DNA from: Clostridiales bacterium DTU023
GTDB lineage: Bacteria; Bacillota; Clostridia; Saccharofermentanales; DTU023
Length of the DNA stretch: 11,701 bases
Assembly: GCA_001512945.1 (NCBI GenBank)
Contig: LFTF01000012.1
Location: forward strand, 2,843 to 14,543
Direction: 5' to 3'
This document shows positions 1 to 6,044 of the stretch, piece after piece. The translations under genes were made by a program, and so were the position numbers. The notes under the pieces were generated by a model. That model made no database searches. It had not been told where the DNA came from and was given only the letters and a program-made list of their open reading frames with translations. Every line of letters begins with the position of its first letter. The stretch's first letter is position 1.

Positions 1-156
1 TAAGCTATGCCACCGCAAACCTCTTCCGGTCTGTCGGTCGAGACGGCAATCCCCGCGATTCGGGTGGTGTACAATAGCGTAACCTCACAATTAATGATCA
101 TAAGGGCTATGTATACGGCCTTATCGGATTTTATGAACAGAAAGGGCGGTACAAGT
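1..156. other. Upstream region of the SDR gene, no supported gene
   Basis: The reading frame of the SDR stays open back to position 7, but the stretch before 157 does not resemble the SDR family and has no ribosome binding site, so I treat it as untranslated. A 24-codon open tail in another plus frame ends at the TAG at 75-77 and could be the end of a gene outside the window. A 33-codon open frame on the minus strand begins with ATG at 101 and runs off the left edge; it has no Shine-Dalgarno sequence at the right distance. Neither is recognisable. No convincing promoter was found by eye. Confidence 0.35.
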
Positions 157-900
157 ATGGTGACAAAGAAAACAGCGCTGGTAACGGGGGGCGCGCGAGG
201 TATCGGACGCGCGATCTGTGAAGTGCTCGCCAGGGAAGGCTACCACGTCCTGATCAATTATTTCCGTTCTGAGGCGGAGGCGAATGGGATTCTTGCATCG
301 CTTCAAGCGAAGAGTTTCTCCGCGACACTGCTTCGTGCCGACGTTGCAAGCCCACAAGATGTGCGAGAAATGGTTGCGTCCGCGCTTTTAGAGACAGGGC
401 GCATCGATGTCCTCGTTAACAATGCCGGGCTGGCGGCATGGGGTCTTCTCACAGAAACACCGGAGGAGACATGGGACCGCGTGCTGGCAACCAATCTCAA
501 ATCTGGCTATCTGCTGTCGAAGGCAATCTTGCCCAATATGATCCGAAACGGTTCCGGCAGTATTGTCAATGTTTCTTCTATGTGGGGTGTTCTTGGAGCG
601 AGCTGCGAAGCGGCTTATTCGGCCAGCAAGGCCGGGCTTATCGGACTCACACGCGCGCTGGCTCAAGAGGTCGCGCCTGCGGGGGTTCGAGTGAACGCTG
701 TTTCGCCCGGAGTGATCAGCACCGATATGATCCGGGGATTTACAAAAGAGGAACTCGCGAATCTCGTTGACCGGACACCGCTTAGCCGGGTTGGGACGCC
801 GGAGGAAGTGGCCGAGGCTGTCGCGTTCCTTGTCTCAGACAAGGCGTCGTTTATCACAGGGCAGGTGCTCGGAGTTGATGGCGGATTCACCTGTCAGTAG
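157..900 (+). CDS. Short-chain dehydrogenase/reductase, FabG-like (3-oxoacyl-ACP reductase type)
   Basis: This is a classical SDR of 247 residues, the usual FabG length, and a cytoplasmic NAD(P)H-dependent ketone reductase. The cofactor motif TGGARGIG is at residues 10-17 and NNAG at 88-91. The catalytic tetrad is complete: Asn113, Ser141, Tyr154 and Lys158, with the canonical 13-residue Ser-Tyr and YxxxK spacings. The C-terminus carries the usual ITGQVLGVDGG. I chose ATG 157 because GGGCGG lies 6-8 bases upstream and the protein then starts exactly where the family does. ATG 133 and the frame opening at 7 would add unrelated residues. The gene stands alone, with a terminator right behind it and no fatty acid synthesis genes in view. 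The true substrate, acyl-ACP or another ketone or alcohol, therefore cannot be fixed; family certain, fabG identity likely but not proven. Confidence 0.9.
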   Translation: MVTKKTALVTGGARGIGRAICEVLAREGYHVLINYFRSEAEANGILASLQAKSFSATLLRADVASPQDVREMVASALLETGRIDVLVNNAGLAAWGLLTETPEETWDRVLATNLKSGYLLSKAILPNMIRNGSGSIVNVSSMWGVLGASCEAAYSASKAGLIGLTRALAQEVAPAGVRVNAVSPGVISTDMIRGFTKEELANLVDRTPLSRVGTPEEVAEAVAFLVSDKASFITGQVLGVDGGFTCQ

Positions 901-920
901 CCATAATAGTTTAGCAATAA

Positions 921-957
921 AGAGCGCTGCCTCCCGTTAGGGGAAGCAGCGCTTTTT
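921..957 (+). terminator. Intrinsic terminator behind the SDR gene
   Basis: The arms AGCGCTGC (923-930) and GCAGCGCT (946-953) are perfect 8-bp complements. The stem extends inward through TCCC/GGGA past a C-A mismatch, and five T's follow on the plus strand (953-957). In the opposite direction the hairpin is followed by CTCTTTATT, so it may also stop leftward transcription of the 669-residue gene that ends at 993. Confidence 0.85.
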
Positions 958-992
958 CACTGCCGGTCAAGCCGGGTGCGTATTTACCCGAT

Positions 993-3002
993 TCATTTCC
1001 CTACAAGCTCGGGATAAGGAAGCATGCTTTCAACTTTCTCAATCGTTACAGGGGTACCGTCCGCCATCGCCGCTTCCACTGTGATCGCATTCTTCCAGCA
1101 ATGCTCAGCGAAGGGGAACAACGGAAATTGGGAATCCAGGTAGTCCGCGAGGTCTTCCAACACGTCAGGTGGTTGCATGTCAAGTGTTCTTGGTCCTGTT
1201 TCAACATCATAAGTATTGCGTGCGGGCAAGATAATGCCTCCCACTAATAGTTCTTCGAGAATATCCATCGCTTCCCAGTATTCTTGCGCGTCGACCATGA
1301 AATAGCTGAGATCACTTTCCCACTGACTGATATATAATCTGGGTACAATGGTTTGATGCGTATAATCGCTCAGATCTCCTCCATAAGCCGAAATCATCAT
1401 ATCAAGCAATGAGAACTGGATATAGCCCTGCGATCTGTCTTCTGGAGCAGGGAGAGGAATGAACATCTCCTCAACCGCGAATACGAAATCACCCATTTTG
1501 CCTGCCGCGGTCAAATAATAGAACGCGTCATCGCTGTAGATCAAATCACTGCCGCCGTCGTTGACGAAATTGACGAGCTTAAGACCGCCTAAAGTCTCAG
1601 CATAGACGGCCCAATAGCCGTTAAAGTTTGCTACACCAAGAGAGTCACAGCTACAGTGCACAACGTGCTCGGGTATGCCGTCACCGTCGAAATCGATGGA
1701 GGTGTATTCATAAAGTGGTTCCGTTATCAGATAATCCAGCATTTCCCAGTTGGGGTGCGCGGTAGTATTTAGCTCTTGCGCATAGGGCGGCAGGCAGAAT
1801 TGCCATTCAAATTCAGCGGGGTTTTCAGTTAATAAGAGAACCGCGTCCTTCCACTGATCACCGGCATTAACTATCGGTTCCTCAAACGCGTACTCCGGCC
1901 CAGGACTTTTGGCGAGATGATCTTTGAGATAGAAACGATCGAAGTAGACAGATTCACCGTAAAGCTCTTGCGCGAGCCGGGCGGAATCCGGTTTGTCGGG
2001 GAAAGTTTCACGGATCCATAGATAACCATCTTTGTATTTTGCAAATTCAGCTGCGGCATATACGCCTTCTAGTACAAGCGCTTCATTCTCCGCAATGATT
2101 TCGTCGCGTTCCTCGGCTGTAACGACATCAATCCGTACAGCATTCCACGTCCAGTCTTCAGTTCGATCATCGGGGAAGTCAACCAGTGAGGCAAGTCCAT
2201 AGTTGATGCTCTGACGGTGCGTGACCCAAAAACCTGTGGGCGTGGGTTCAACATACATCATTCGCGCCGCTTCTGGATCTAACCGCAGATCAATCGCGAA
2301 ATCGAGTGTCGGATTCTGGTAGTAGTAGACGGGGTTAGCTCCCAAGTGTTGCGCGCGATAAGCGTCGAGTGCGCTCAGACGTTGTTCAAACTCTGATAGT
2401 TCGCCTTCTGGCTCAGGATCAGATTCGGAGGGAGCGATAGTCGGCGCGACCGTCGACCGCGTTGTACCCACAGTAGTTGGGCGTGCAGTTGGAGGAGTCA
2501 CTTTATCGTCTTTGATAAACAAAAAGTAAACGCCCGCCGCGATGCCGCCTAAAAGGAGAAGAGCACCGAGGACAATGGCGACGATCGCTCCTACGCCGAG
2601 TCCGGGTTTTTTACCCGGCGGCGGTGGGGACGGCATTTGTGGGTAGGCTGACGGATATCCCTGCCATTGAGGGCCAGGCACCTGTTGCTGGGGATTGCCT
2701 GGGTATCCTTGCCACGGCTGATCAGGAGATGGAGGAGGCGGTGCTTGTTGTGGGTACACGCCGGGGTATCCCTGTCCAAGATGTTGTGGCGCGACAGGTG
2801 GCGCGTATTGCGTAGTATAAGGCTCCGTCGGATACTCGGCGGGAGGGGGAGCTGTGGGATGAGGGTGACCGGCATCGGGAGTTACGTAAGCATTTCCCTG
2901 TGTTTCCGGCATACCGGGTCCGTCTGGATTAGGATTCTGAGTGGGCCTCTGTGGGATCGGTTTGCAGTGGTCGCCATCGGGAGACTGATTGTTACTATCC
3001 AT
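993..3002 (-). CDS. Membrane-anchored protein with Pro/Gln/Tyr-rich cytoplasmic tail and unknown outer domain
   Basis: I do not recognise this 669-residue protein. Residues 1-132 are low-complexity, rich in Pro, Gln, Gly and Tyr, with three QGYP-type repeats at 76-122. A di-lysine at 131-132 is followed by one strongly hydrophobic helix (about 135-163) and then charged KDDK. This suggests a single-pass protein with the Pro-rich tail inside and the C-terminus outside. A Thr/Ser/Pro/Glu-rich linker (167-203) leads to an acidic, aromatic-rich domain of about 465 residues. That domain contains one DFDGDGIPE loop (437-445), like a calcium-binding or FG-GAP-type loop, closely followed by a CSC pair (450-452). 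There is no cleavable signal peptide or sorting motif. The start is ATG 3002, with a G-rich partial Shine-Dalgarno (GGGGG) 6 bases upstream. It has its own promoter. A sensor, surface-binding or cell-envelope role is possible, but nothing in the sequence decides. Confidence 0.8.
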   Translation of the reverse strand: MDSNNQSPDGDHCKPIPQRPTQNPNPDGPGMPETQGNAYVTPDAGHPHPTAPPPAEYPTEPYTTQYAPPVAPQHLGQGYPGVYPQQAPPPPSPDQPWQGYPGNPQQQVPGPQWQGYPSAYPQMPSPPPPGKKPGLGVGAIVAIVLGALLLLGGIAAGVYFLFIKDDKVTPPTARPTTVGTTRSTVAPTIAPSESDPEPEGELSEFEQRLSALDAYRAQHLGANPVYYYQNPTLDFAIDLRLDPEAARMMYVEPTPTGFWVTHRQSINYGLASLVDFPDDRTEDWTWNAVRIDVVTAEERDEIIAENEALVLEGVYAAAEFAKYKDGYLWIRETFPDKPDSARLAQELYGESVYFDRFYLKDHLAKSPGPEYAFEEPIVNAGDQWKDAVLLLTENPAEFEWQFCLPPYAQELNTTAHPNWEMLDYLITEPLYEYTSIDFDGDGIPEHVVHCSCDSLGVANFNGYWAVYAETLGGLKLVNFVNDGGSDLIYSDDAFYYLTAAGKMGDFVFAVEEMFIPLPAPEDRSQGYIQFSLLDMMISAYGGDLSDYTHQTIVPRLYISQWESDLSYFMVDAQEYWEAMDILEELLVGGIILPARNTYDVETGPRTLDMQPPDVLEDLADYLDSQFPLFPFAEHCWKNAITVEAAMADGTPVTIEKVESMLPYPELVGK
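2637..2777 (-). repeat. Degenerate QGYP-type repeats in the cytoplasmic tail
   Basis: Three related units are GQGYPGVYPQQ (residues 76-86), WQGYPGNPQQ (97-106) and WQGYPSAYPQ (113-122), separated by Pro-rich spacers. The DNA is related too: each unit carries a variant of GGGTATCC(C/T)TG on the plus strand. Such Pro/Gly/Gln/Tyr repeats are common in disordered tails before a membrane helix in Gram-positive bacteria. The copy number could vary by slippage. Confidence 0.65.
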
Positions 3003-3032
3003 GTATTACCCCCATGCTGCTGATGAGTCAAC

Positions 3033-3060
3033 ACTAAACTGTTCAGTGGGACTCCGTCAA
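3033..3060 (-). promoter_or_regulatory. Putative sigma-A type promoter of the 669-residue gene
   Basis: Read on the minus strand, TTGACG (3055-3060) and TTTAGT (3033-3038) are separated by 16 bases. They match the -35 and -10 consensus at 5 and 4 of 6 positions. The predicted start of transcription is about 25 bases before the ATG at 3002. A second TTGACT nearer the gene (17 bases before TAATAC) would put the -10 box against the start codon and is less likely. Confidence 0.5.
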
Positions 3061-3070
3061 CACGAGTGCA

Positions 3071-3104
3071 TAAAAAAACGCCGCTCCTGTTAAGGAAGCG
3101 GCGC
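3071..3104 (-). terminator. Intrinsic terminator of enolase
   Basis: On the minus strand, CGCCGCTTCCT and AGGAGCGGCG pair with one bulged base around a short TAAC loop. Seven T's follow directly (plus-strand A's at 3072-3078). The hairpin starts 25 bases behind the enolase stop codon and separates enolase from the promoter of the next leftward gene. Confidence 0.9.
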
Positions 3105-3128
3105 TCTTTGCATTGTCAAAAAGTTCGT

Positions 3129-4436
3129 TTAGCGGTCGAGATTGAAGGCACCCCAACCGGCATACACGGCGGCGTCACCGAGGTGCTCCTCGATACGCAT
3201 CAATTGGTTGTATTTGGCGACGCGGTCTGTTCTTGACGGCGCGCCTGTCTTGATCTGCCCGGTGCCCATAGCGACGACGATGTCGGCGATGGAGACGTCC
3301 TCGGTCTCGCCGGAGCGGTGAGATACGACGGCCGTCCAGCCGTTGCTCTGAGCCATATCAATGGCGTCAAAGGTTTCTGTCAATGTGCCAATCTGATTGA
3401 GCTTGATCAGAATCGAACCCGCGGCGCCCATTTCGAGACCGCGTGCGAGACGCTCTGTATTCGTTACGAACAGGTCATCGCCAACCAGCTGAACGCGATC
3501 GCCGATACGCTCATTGAGCTTAACCCAACCGTCCCAGTCGTCTTCGGCAAGTCCGTCCTCGAGAGAGATAATAGGGTACTTGTTACAAAGCTCTTCATAG
3601 TAATCGATCATTTCGTCGGTTGTCTTGAACTCGCCCGTTTTCCAGAACAAGTAGCCCTCTTTGCCTTGGGCCTTGGCTTCTTCGTAAAGTTCAGTGCAAG
3701 CGGGGTCCATGGCGATAAAGAAATCTTCACCAGCTTTGTAACCGGCGGCCTCTATGCCGCGAACCAGCCACTGCAGAGCTTCCTCATCGCTTTTGAGGTT
3801 AGGCGCGAAACCGCCCTCATCGCCGACAGCTGTTGAATAGCCTTCTTTCTTTAAGAGACTTTTCAGCGTGTGGAACACCTCGGTACACCAGCGCACGGCC
3901 TCTTTGAATGAGGGCGCGCCTACGGGCATAATCATGAACTCCTGTAGGTTGATGCTGTTATCCGCATGCTTGCCTCCGTTGATGACATTCATCATAGGGA
4001 CGGGAAGAATGTGGGCGCGGATACCGCCCAGGTATTGCCACAACGGGAGATCAAGCGCTTTGGCCGCAGCCTTTGCGCAGGCAAGTGAAACGGCCAGAAT
4101 GGCATTGGCGCCAAGGTTGGCCTTGTTATCCGTACCGTCGAGCTCGATCAGCGCGCGGTCAATCTCGACCTGGTCAAAGACATTCATGCCGATGATCTGG
4201 GGAGCAATGGTGAAATTGATATTGTCAACCGCCTTTTGAACACCCTTGCCGAGATAACGTTCCTTATCGCCGTCGCGCAGCTCAACGGCTTCATAAGCGC
4301 CTGTTGAAGCGCCTGAAGGCACTGCGGCACGGCCATATGAGCCGTCAATTGTGAAGACTTCGGCTTCCACTGTCGGGTTGCCGCGGGAGTCCAGAATCTC
4401 TCTGGCCTGTACTGCTTCGATCCATAGTTCTATCAT
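3129..4436 (-). CDS. eno: Enolase (phosphopyruvate hydratase)
   Basis: Cytoplasmic glycolytic enzyme that interconverts 2-phosphoglycerate and phosphoenolpyruvate, normally a Mg-dependent oligomer. At 435 residues it has full family length. Seen directly: the N-terminal loop RGNPTVE and SGASTG (41-46), substrate-loop His157 in GGKHADN, catalytic Glu207 in VGDEGGF, metal ligands Asp244, Glu293 (SLEDGL) and Asp320 (VGDDLF), catalytic Lys345 in LIKLNQIGTLTE, and SHRSGETED (372-380). All key residues are intact. The start is ATG 4436, with a perfect AGGAGG 10 bases upstream, which suggests high expression. The gene is monocistronic on its right promoter and left terminator, although no terminator separates it from the upstream MFS gene. 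None of the other glycolysis genes (gap, pgk, tpi, gpm) is next to it. Function is certain. Confidence 0.98.
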   Translation of the reverse strand: MIELWIEAVQAREILDSRGNPTVEAEVFTIDGSYGRAAVPSGASTGAYEAVELRDGDKERYLGKGVQKAVDNINFTIAPQIIGMNVFDQVEIDRALIELDGTDNKANLGANAILAVSLACAKAAAKALDLPLWQYLGGIRAHILPVPMMNVINGGKHADNSINLQEFMIMPVGAPSFKEAVRWCTEVFHTLKSLLKKEGYSTAVGDEGGFAPNLKSDEEALQWLVRGIEAAGYKAGEDFFIAMDPACTELYEEAKAQGKEGYLFWKTGEFKTTDEMIDYYEELCNKYPIISLEDGLAEDDWDGWVKLNERIGDRVQLVGDDLFVTNTERLARGLEMGAAGSILIKLNQIGTLTETFDAIDMAQSNGWTAVVSHRSGETEDVSIADIVVAMGTGQIKTGAPSRTDRVAKYNQLMRIEEHLGDAAVYAGWGAFNLDR

Positions 4437-4475
4437 GTGTATGTATCCTCCTAAAAGAAATCATCATTAGTGTTG

Positions 4476-4495
4476 ACCTCGTTGGTCCAAGAGGT
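4476..4495 (-). repeat. Imperfect dyad at the enolase transcription start
   Basis: The arms ACCTC (4476-4480) and GAGGT (4491-4495) pair. The inner TTGG/CCAA extends the symmetry off-register by one base. The dyad begins right behind the -10 box (4496-4501), so it covers the predicted transcription start. It could be an operator or part of a hairpin at the 5' end of the mRNA. Confidence 0.45.
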
Positions 4496-4523
4496 AGTAT
4501 AACAAATCGCGGCCGTTAGTAAA
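4496..4523 (-). promoter_or_regulatory. Putative enolase promoter
   Basis: On the minus strand, TTTACT (4518-4523) and TATACT (4496-4501) are 16 bases apart, matching the -35 box at 4 of 6 and the -10 box at 5 of 6 positions. The leader would be about 50 bases and ends in AGGAGG before ATG 4436. It lies between the MFS stop codon and enolase, so enolase can be transcribed on its own. Confidence 0.6.
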
Positions 4524-4538
4524 CGGGTTTTCGTTACT

Positions 4539-5921
4539 TTATTCTATAAAATCCTTAGGGATCGCTTTGACGGACGCCAATAGAATGATAAGTTGCGCAA
4601 TTGACGTGAATACGAGTAACCAGGCGATCGGAAATACGTCCGCCAGGGGCCCGAATACAATCGCTCCCAGCGGAATGGCTGCCGATCCAATCATATAAAG
4701 TAGCGCGAACACGCGACCATGATAGGAACGATCGACTCGCTCCTGGAAAAAAGTTGTGACAGCCGTCGTATAAAACGGAACAACCATGCCCAGTGAGAAT
4801 GCCAGCGCGACGAAGAACACGAACTTCGGAGTCTCCATTAGCCCGACAAGCGCGAGCCCAAGTGTTCCAATCGAAACGAGTAATCCCGCCCATCGAATGG
4901 TTTTCAGATGACTCTTGAATCTCCCTTTGAGCGAAACGATCAGCCCGCCGATCGCCATACCGGTGAAAATAGCCGTCTGTGTCGCCGAGATTTGCCAGGC
5001 TTGCGTGCCGAAATGACGCCGGATGTAGAGAGGCATCAACGTGGCGACAGGTGAGATCAGGATCATGAAAAGAGCATAGATGATCATGAGGTTTCGTATA
5101 ATGTGGTTTTTCTTAACGTACAAAAATCCCATACGAAACTGCGTCATTACTGACTCGGGAGGGGCAGACGCAATATCCGGAAGGTGGTCCGCGAGCAAGC
5201 CTTCTGCTGCGTCATCGTCCATAACCTGAGAGGCGATCTGAGCATCTTCAAGCGAGGGGAAACCCCATGCACTACCGTGTTTTAGTTTGGGTTCAATGCC
5301 CAGTGCCGTGACGACTTTGCCTGTACGCTGGTGTGGAATGGGAAGCGCAATCATGATAGCGACCGCGATCGCTGCCGTTACGACATCCACCAAAAAGACA
5401 ATCCAGAGCGGGAACAGCGTGAGCAGCGCGCCGCCGAGTATCGGTGACAGCAAAAGAATCACATTTTCGATTGTGCTGTAGATGCCATTGATGCGCACAA
5501 GGTCTTTTTTTGGTGTGATCTGTGGGATCAACGCTTTGTTGGCGGGACTCTGAATGCCGCCGCCCAAAGAACGGACTGCCGCGGTGACGTAGATCATCCA
5601 AACAATATCGTAACCGAACACGTAGAAGATCATGAGCGCGAGTGTGACAAGCGCAATCGCTGAATCGGCGATGATAATAATCCAACGCCGGTCGTACCGG
5701 TCGGCCCAAACGCCGGCAAAAGGCGCGACTACTAATTGGGGGATGAAAGAGGCGAGCGTGATGATCATCATCGATGTGCCGGAGTTGGCACTTAGCGCGA
5801 CGAACCAAATGATCGCGAATTGAACGAGGCCTGATCCAAGAGTAGAGATAGCCTGTCCACCGAGAAATGCGGCGCTCACGCCCTTCCAGCGCAGCGCTCC
5901 CTTTTGCGTATCACTTTGCAT
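4539..5921 (-). CDS. MFS efflux transporter, 12 membrane helices (macrolide-efflux/DHA3-like)
   Basis: This inner-membrane secondary transporter has 460 residues and is probably a proton-driven drug or metabolite exporter. The N-terminus VSAAFLGGQAISTLGSGL and the loop 2-3 motif A GVWADRYDRR (70-79) are typical of the MefA/DHA3 type. A second motif-A-like loop is at 331-337. Twelve hydrophobic segments can be picked out, six on each side of an unusually long polar loop (about 195-275) with the acidic stretch MDDDAAE. The start is ATG 5921; a TTG at 5927 in the same frame is possible. Neither has a Shine-Dalgarno sequence, and an extended -10 box lies 7 bases upstream, so the mRNA may be leaderless. 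It is divergent from tldD and upstream of enolase, with no clear terminator between. Family is certain; substrate cannot be told. Confidence 0.93.
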   Translation of the reverse strand: MQSDTQKGALRWKGVSAAFLGGQAISTLGSGLVQFAIIWFVALSANSGTSMMIITLASFIPQLVVAPFAGVWADRYDRRWIIIIADSAIALVTLALMIFYVFGYDIVWMIYVTAAVRSLGGGIQSPANKALIPQITPKKDLVRINGIYSTIENVILLLSPILGGALLTLFPLWIVFLVDVVTAAIAVAIMIALPIPHQRTGKVVTALGIEPKLKHGSAWGFPSLEDAQIASQVMDDDAAEGLLADHLPDIASAPPESVMTQFRMGFLYVKKNHIIRNLMIIYALFMILISPVATLMPLYIRRHFGTQAWQISATQTAIFTGMAIGGLIVSLKGRFKSHLKTIRWAGLLVSIGTLGLALVGLMETPKFVFFVALAFSLGMVVPFYTTAVTTFFQERVDRSYHGRVFALLYMIGSAAIPLGAIVFGPLADVFPIAWLLVFTSIAQLIILLASVKAIPKDFIE

Positions 5922-5930
5922 ACGCAAAAG
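5901..5930. promoter_or_regulatory. Perfect 10-bp inverted repeat over the MFS start codon
   Basis: CTTTTGCGTA (5901-5910) and TACGCAAAAG (5921-5930) are exact complements around a 10-base centre. The half-sites are therefore 20 bp apart centre to centre, about two helical turns. The right arm ends inside the -10 box (5929-5934) and contains the A of the ATG at 5921. The centre contains a further TTTGC that pairs with GCAAA of the right arm. It is a good operator candidate for a dimeric repressor, or a hairpin at the 5' end of the mRNA that could hide the start codon. Confidence 0.6.
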
Positions 5931-5937
5931 TATAGCA
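5929..5937 (-). promoter_or_regulatory. Putative extended -10 promoter of the MFS gene
   Basis: On the minus strand TGCTATACT combines the extended TGn element with a -10 box matching 5 of 6 bases. No -35 match is seen at 16-18 bases. Transcription would start about 7 bases downstream, that is at or next to the ATG at 5921. Confidence 0.5.
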
Positions 5938-5966
5938 TGATGACCCTTTTCTATGTGCCCGCGCGT

Positions 5967-5995
5967 TTGAGACAGCTGGTCTTAGGTGTTAAACT
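5967..5995 (+). promoter_or_regulatory. Putative promoter of tldD-tldE
   Basis: TTGAGA (5967-5972) and TAAACT (5990-5995) are 17 bases apart, matching consensus at 5 and 4 of 6 positions. The leader would be about 43 bases. It lies back to back with the MFS promoter in a 123-base divergent region, so one regulator could act on both. Confidence 0.4.
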
Positions 5996-6044
5996 GAGCC
6001 TATCGATAAACTGTTGTTAATCAGGAGATAAAGGAGCAAATCAA

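Noticed and set aside
1..101. Minus-strand open frame from ATG 101 running off the left edge, possibly a divergent gene start
   Set aside because: Only 33 codons are visible, there is no ribosome binding site at proper spacing, and the sequence is not recognised. It cannot be told from chance.
7..156. In-frame N-terminal extension of the SDR back to ATG 7 (or ATG 133)
   Set aside because: The extra residues do not resemble SDR proteins and no Shine-Dalgarno precedes those codons. ATG 157 has one and gives the normal 247-residue length.
3318..4239. Plus-strand open frames of 172 and 123 codons opposite enolase
   Set aside because: They are antisense shadows of a highly conserved enolase gene, with no ribosome binding site or recognisable protein content.
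4502..4535. Possible terminator between the MFS stop codon and enolase
   Set aside because: Only a weak AAAC-GG-GTTT dyad is present and no stable GC stem with a T-run, so read-through into enolase remains possible.
5970..5982. Short dyad AGAC-N5-GTCT between the -35 and -10 boxes of the tldD promoter
   Set aside because: Four-base arms are too short to distinguish from chance without comparative data.
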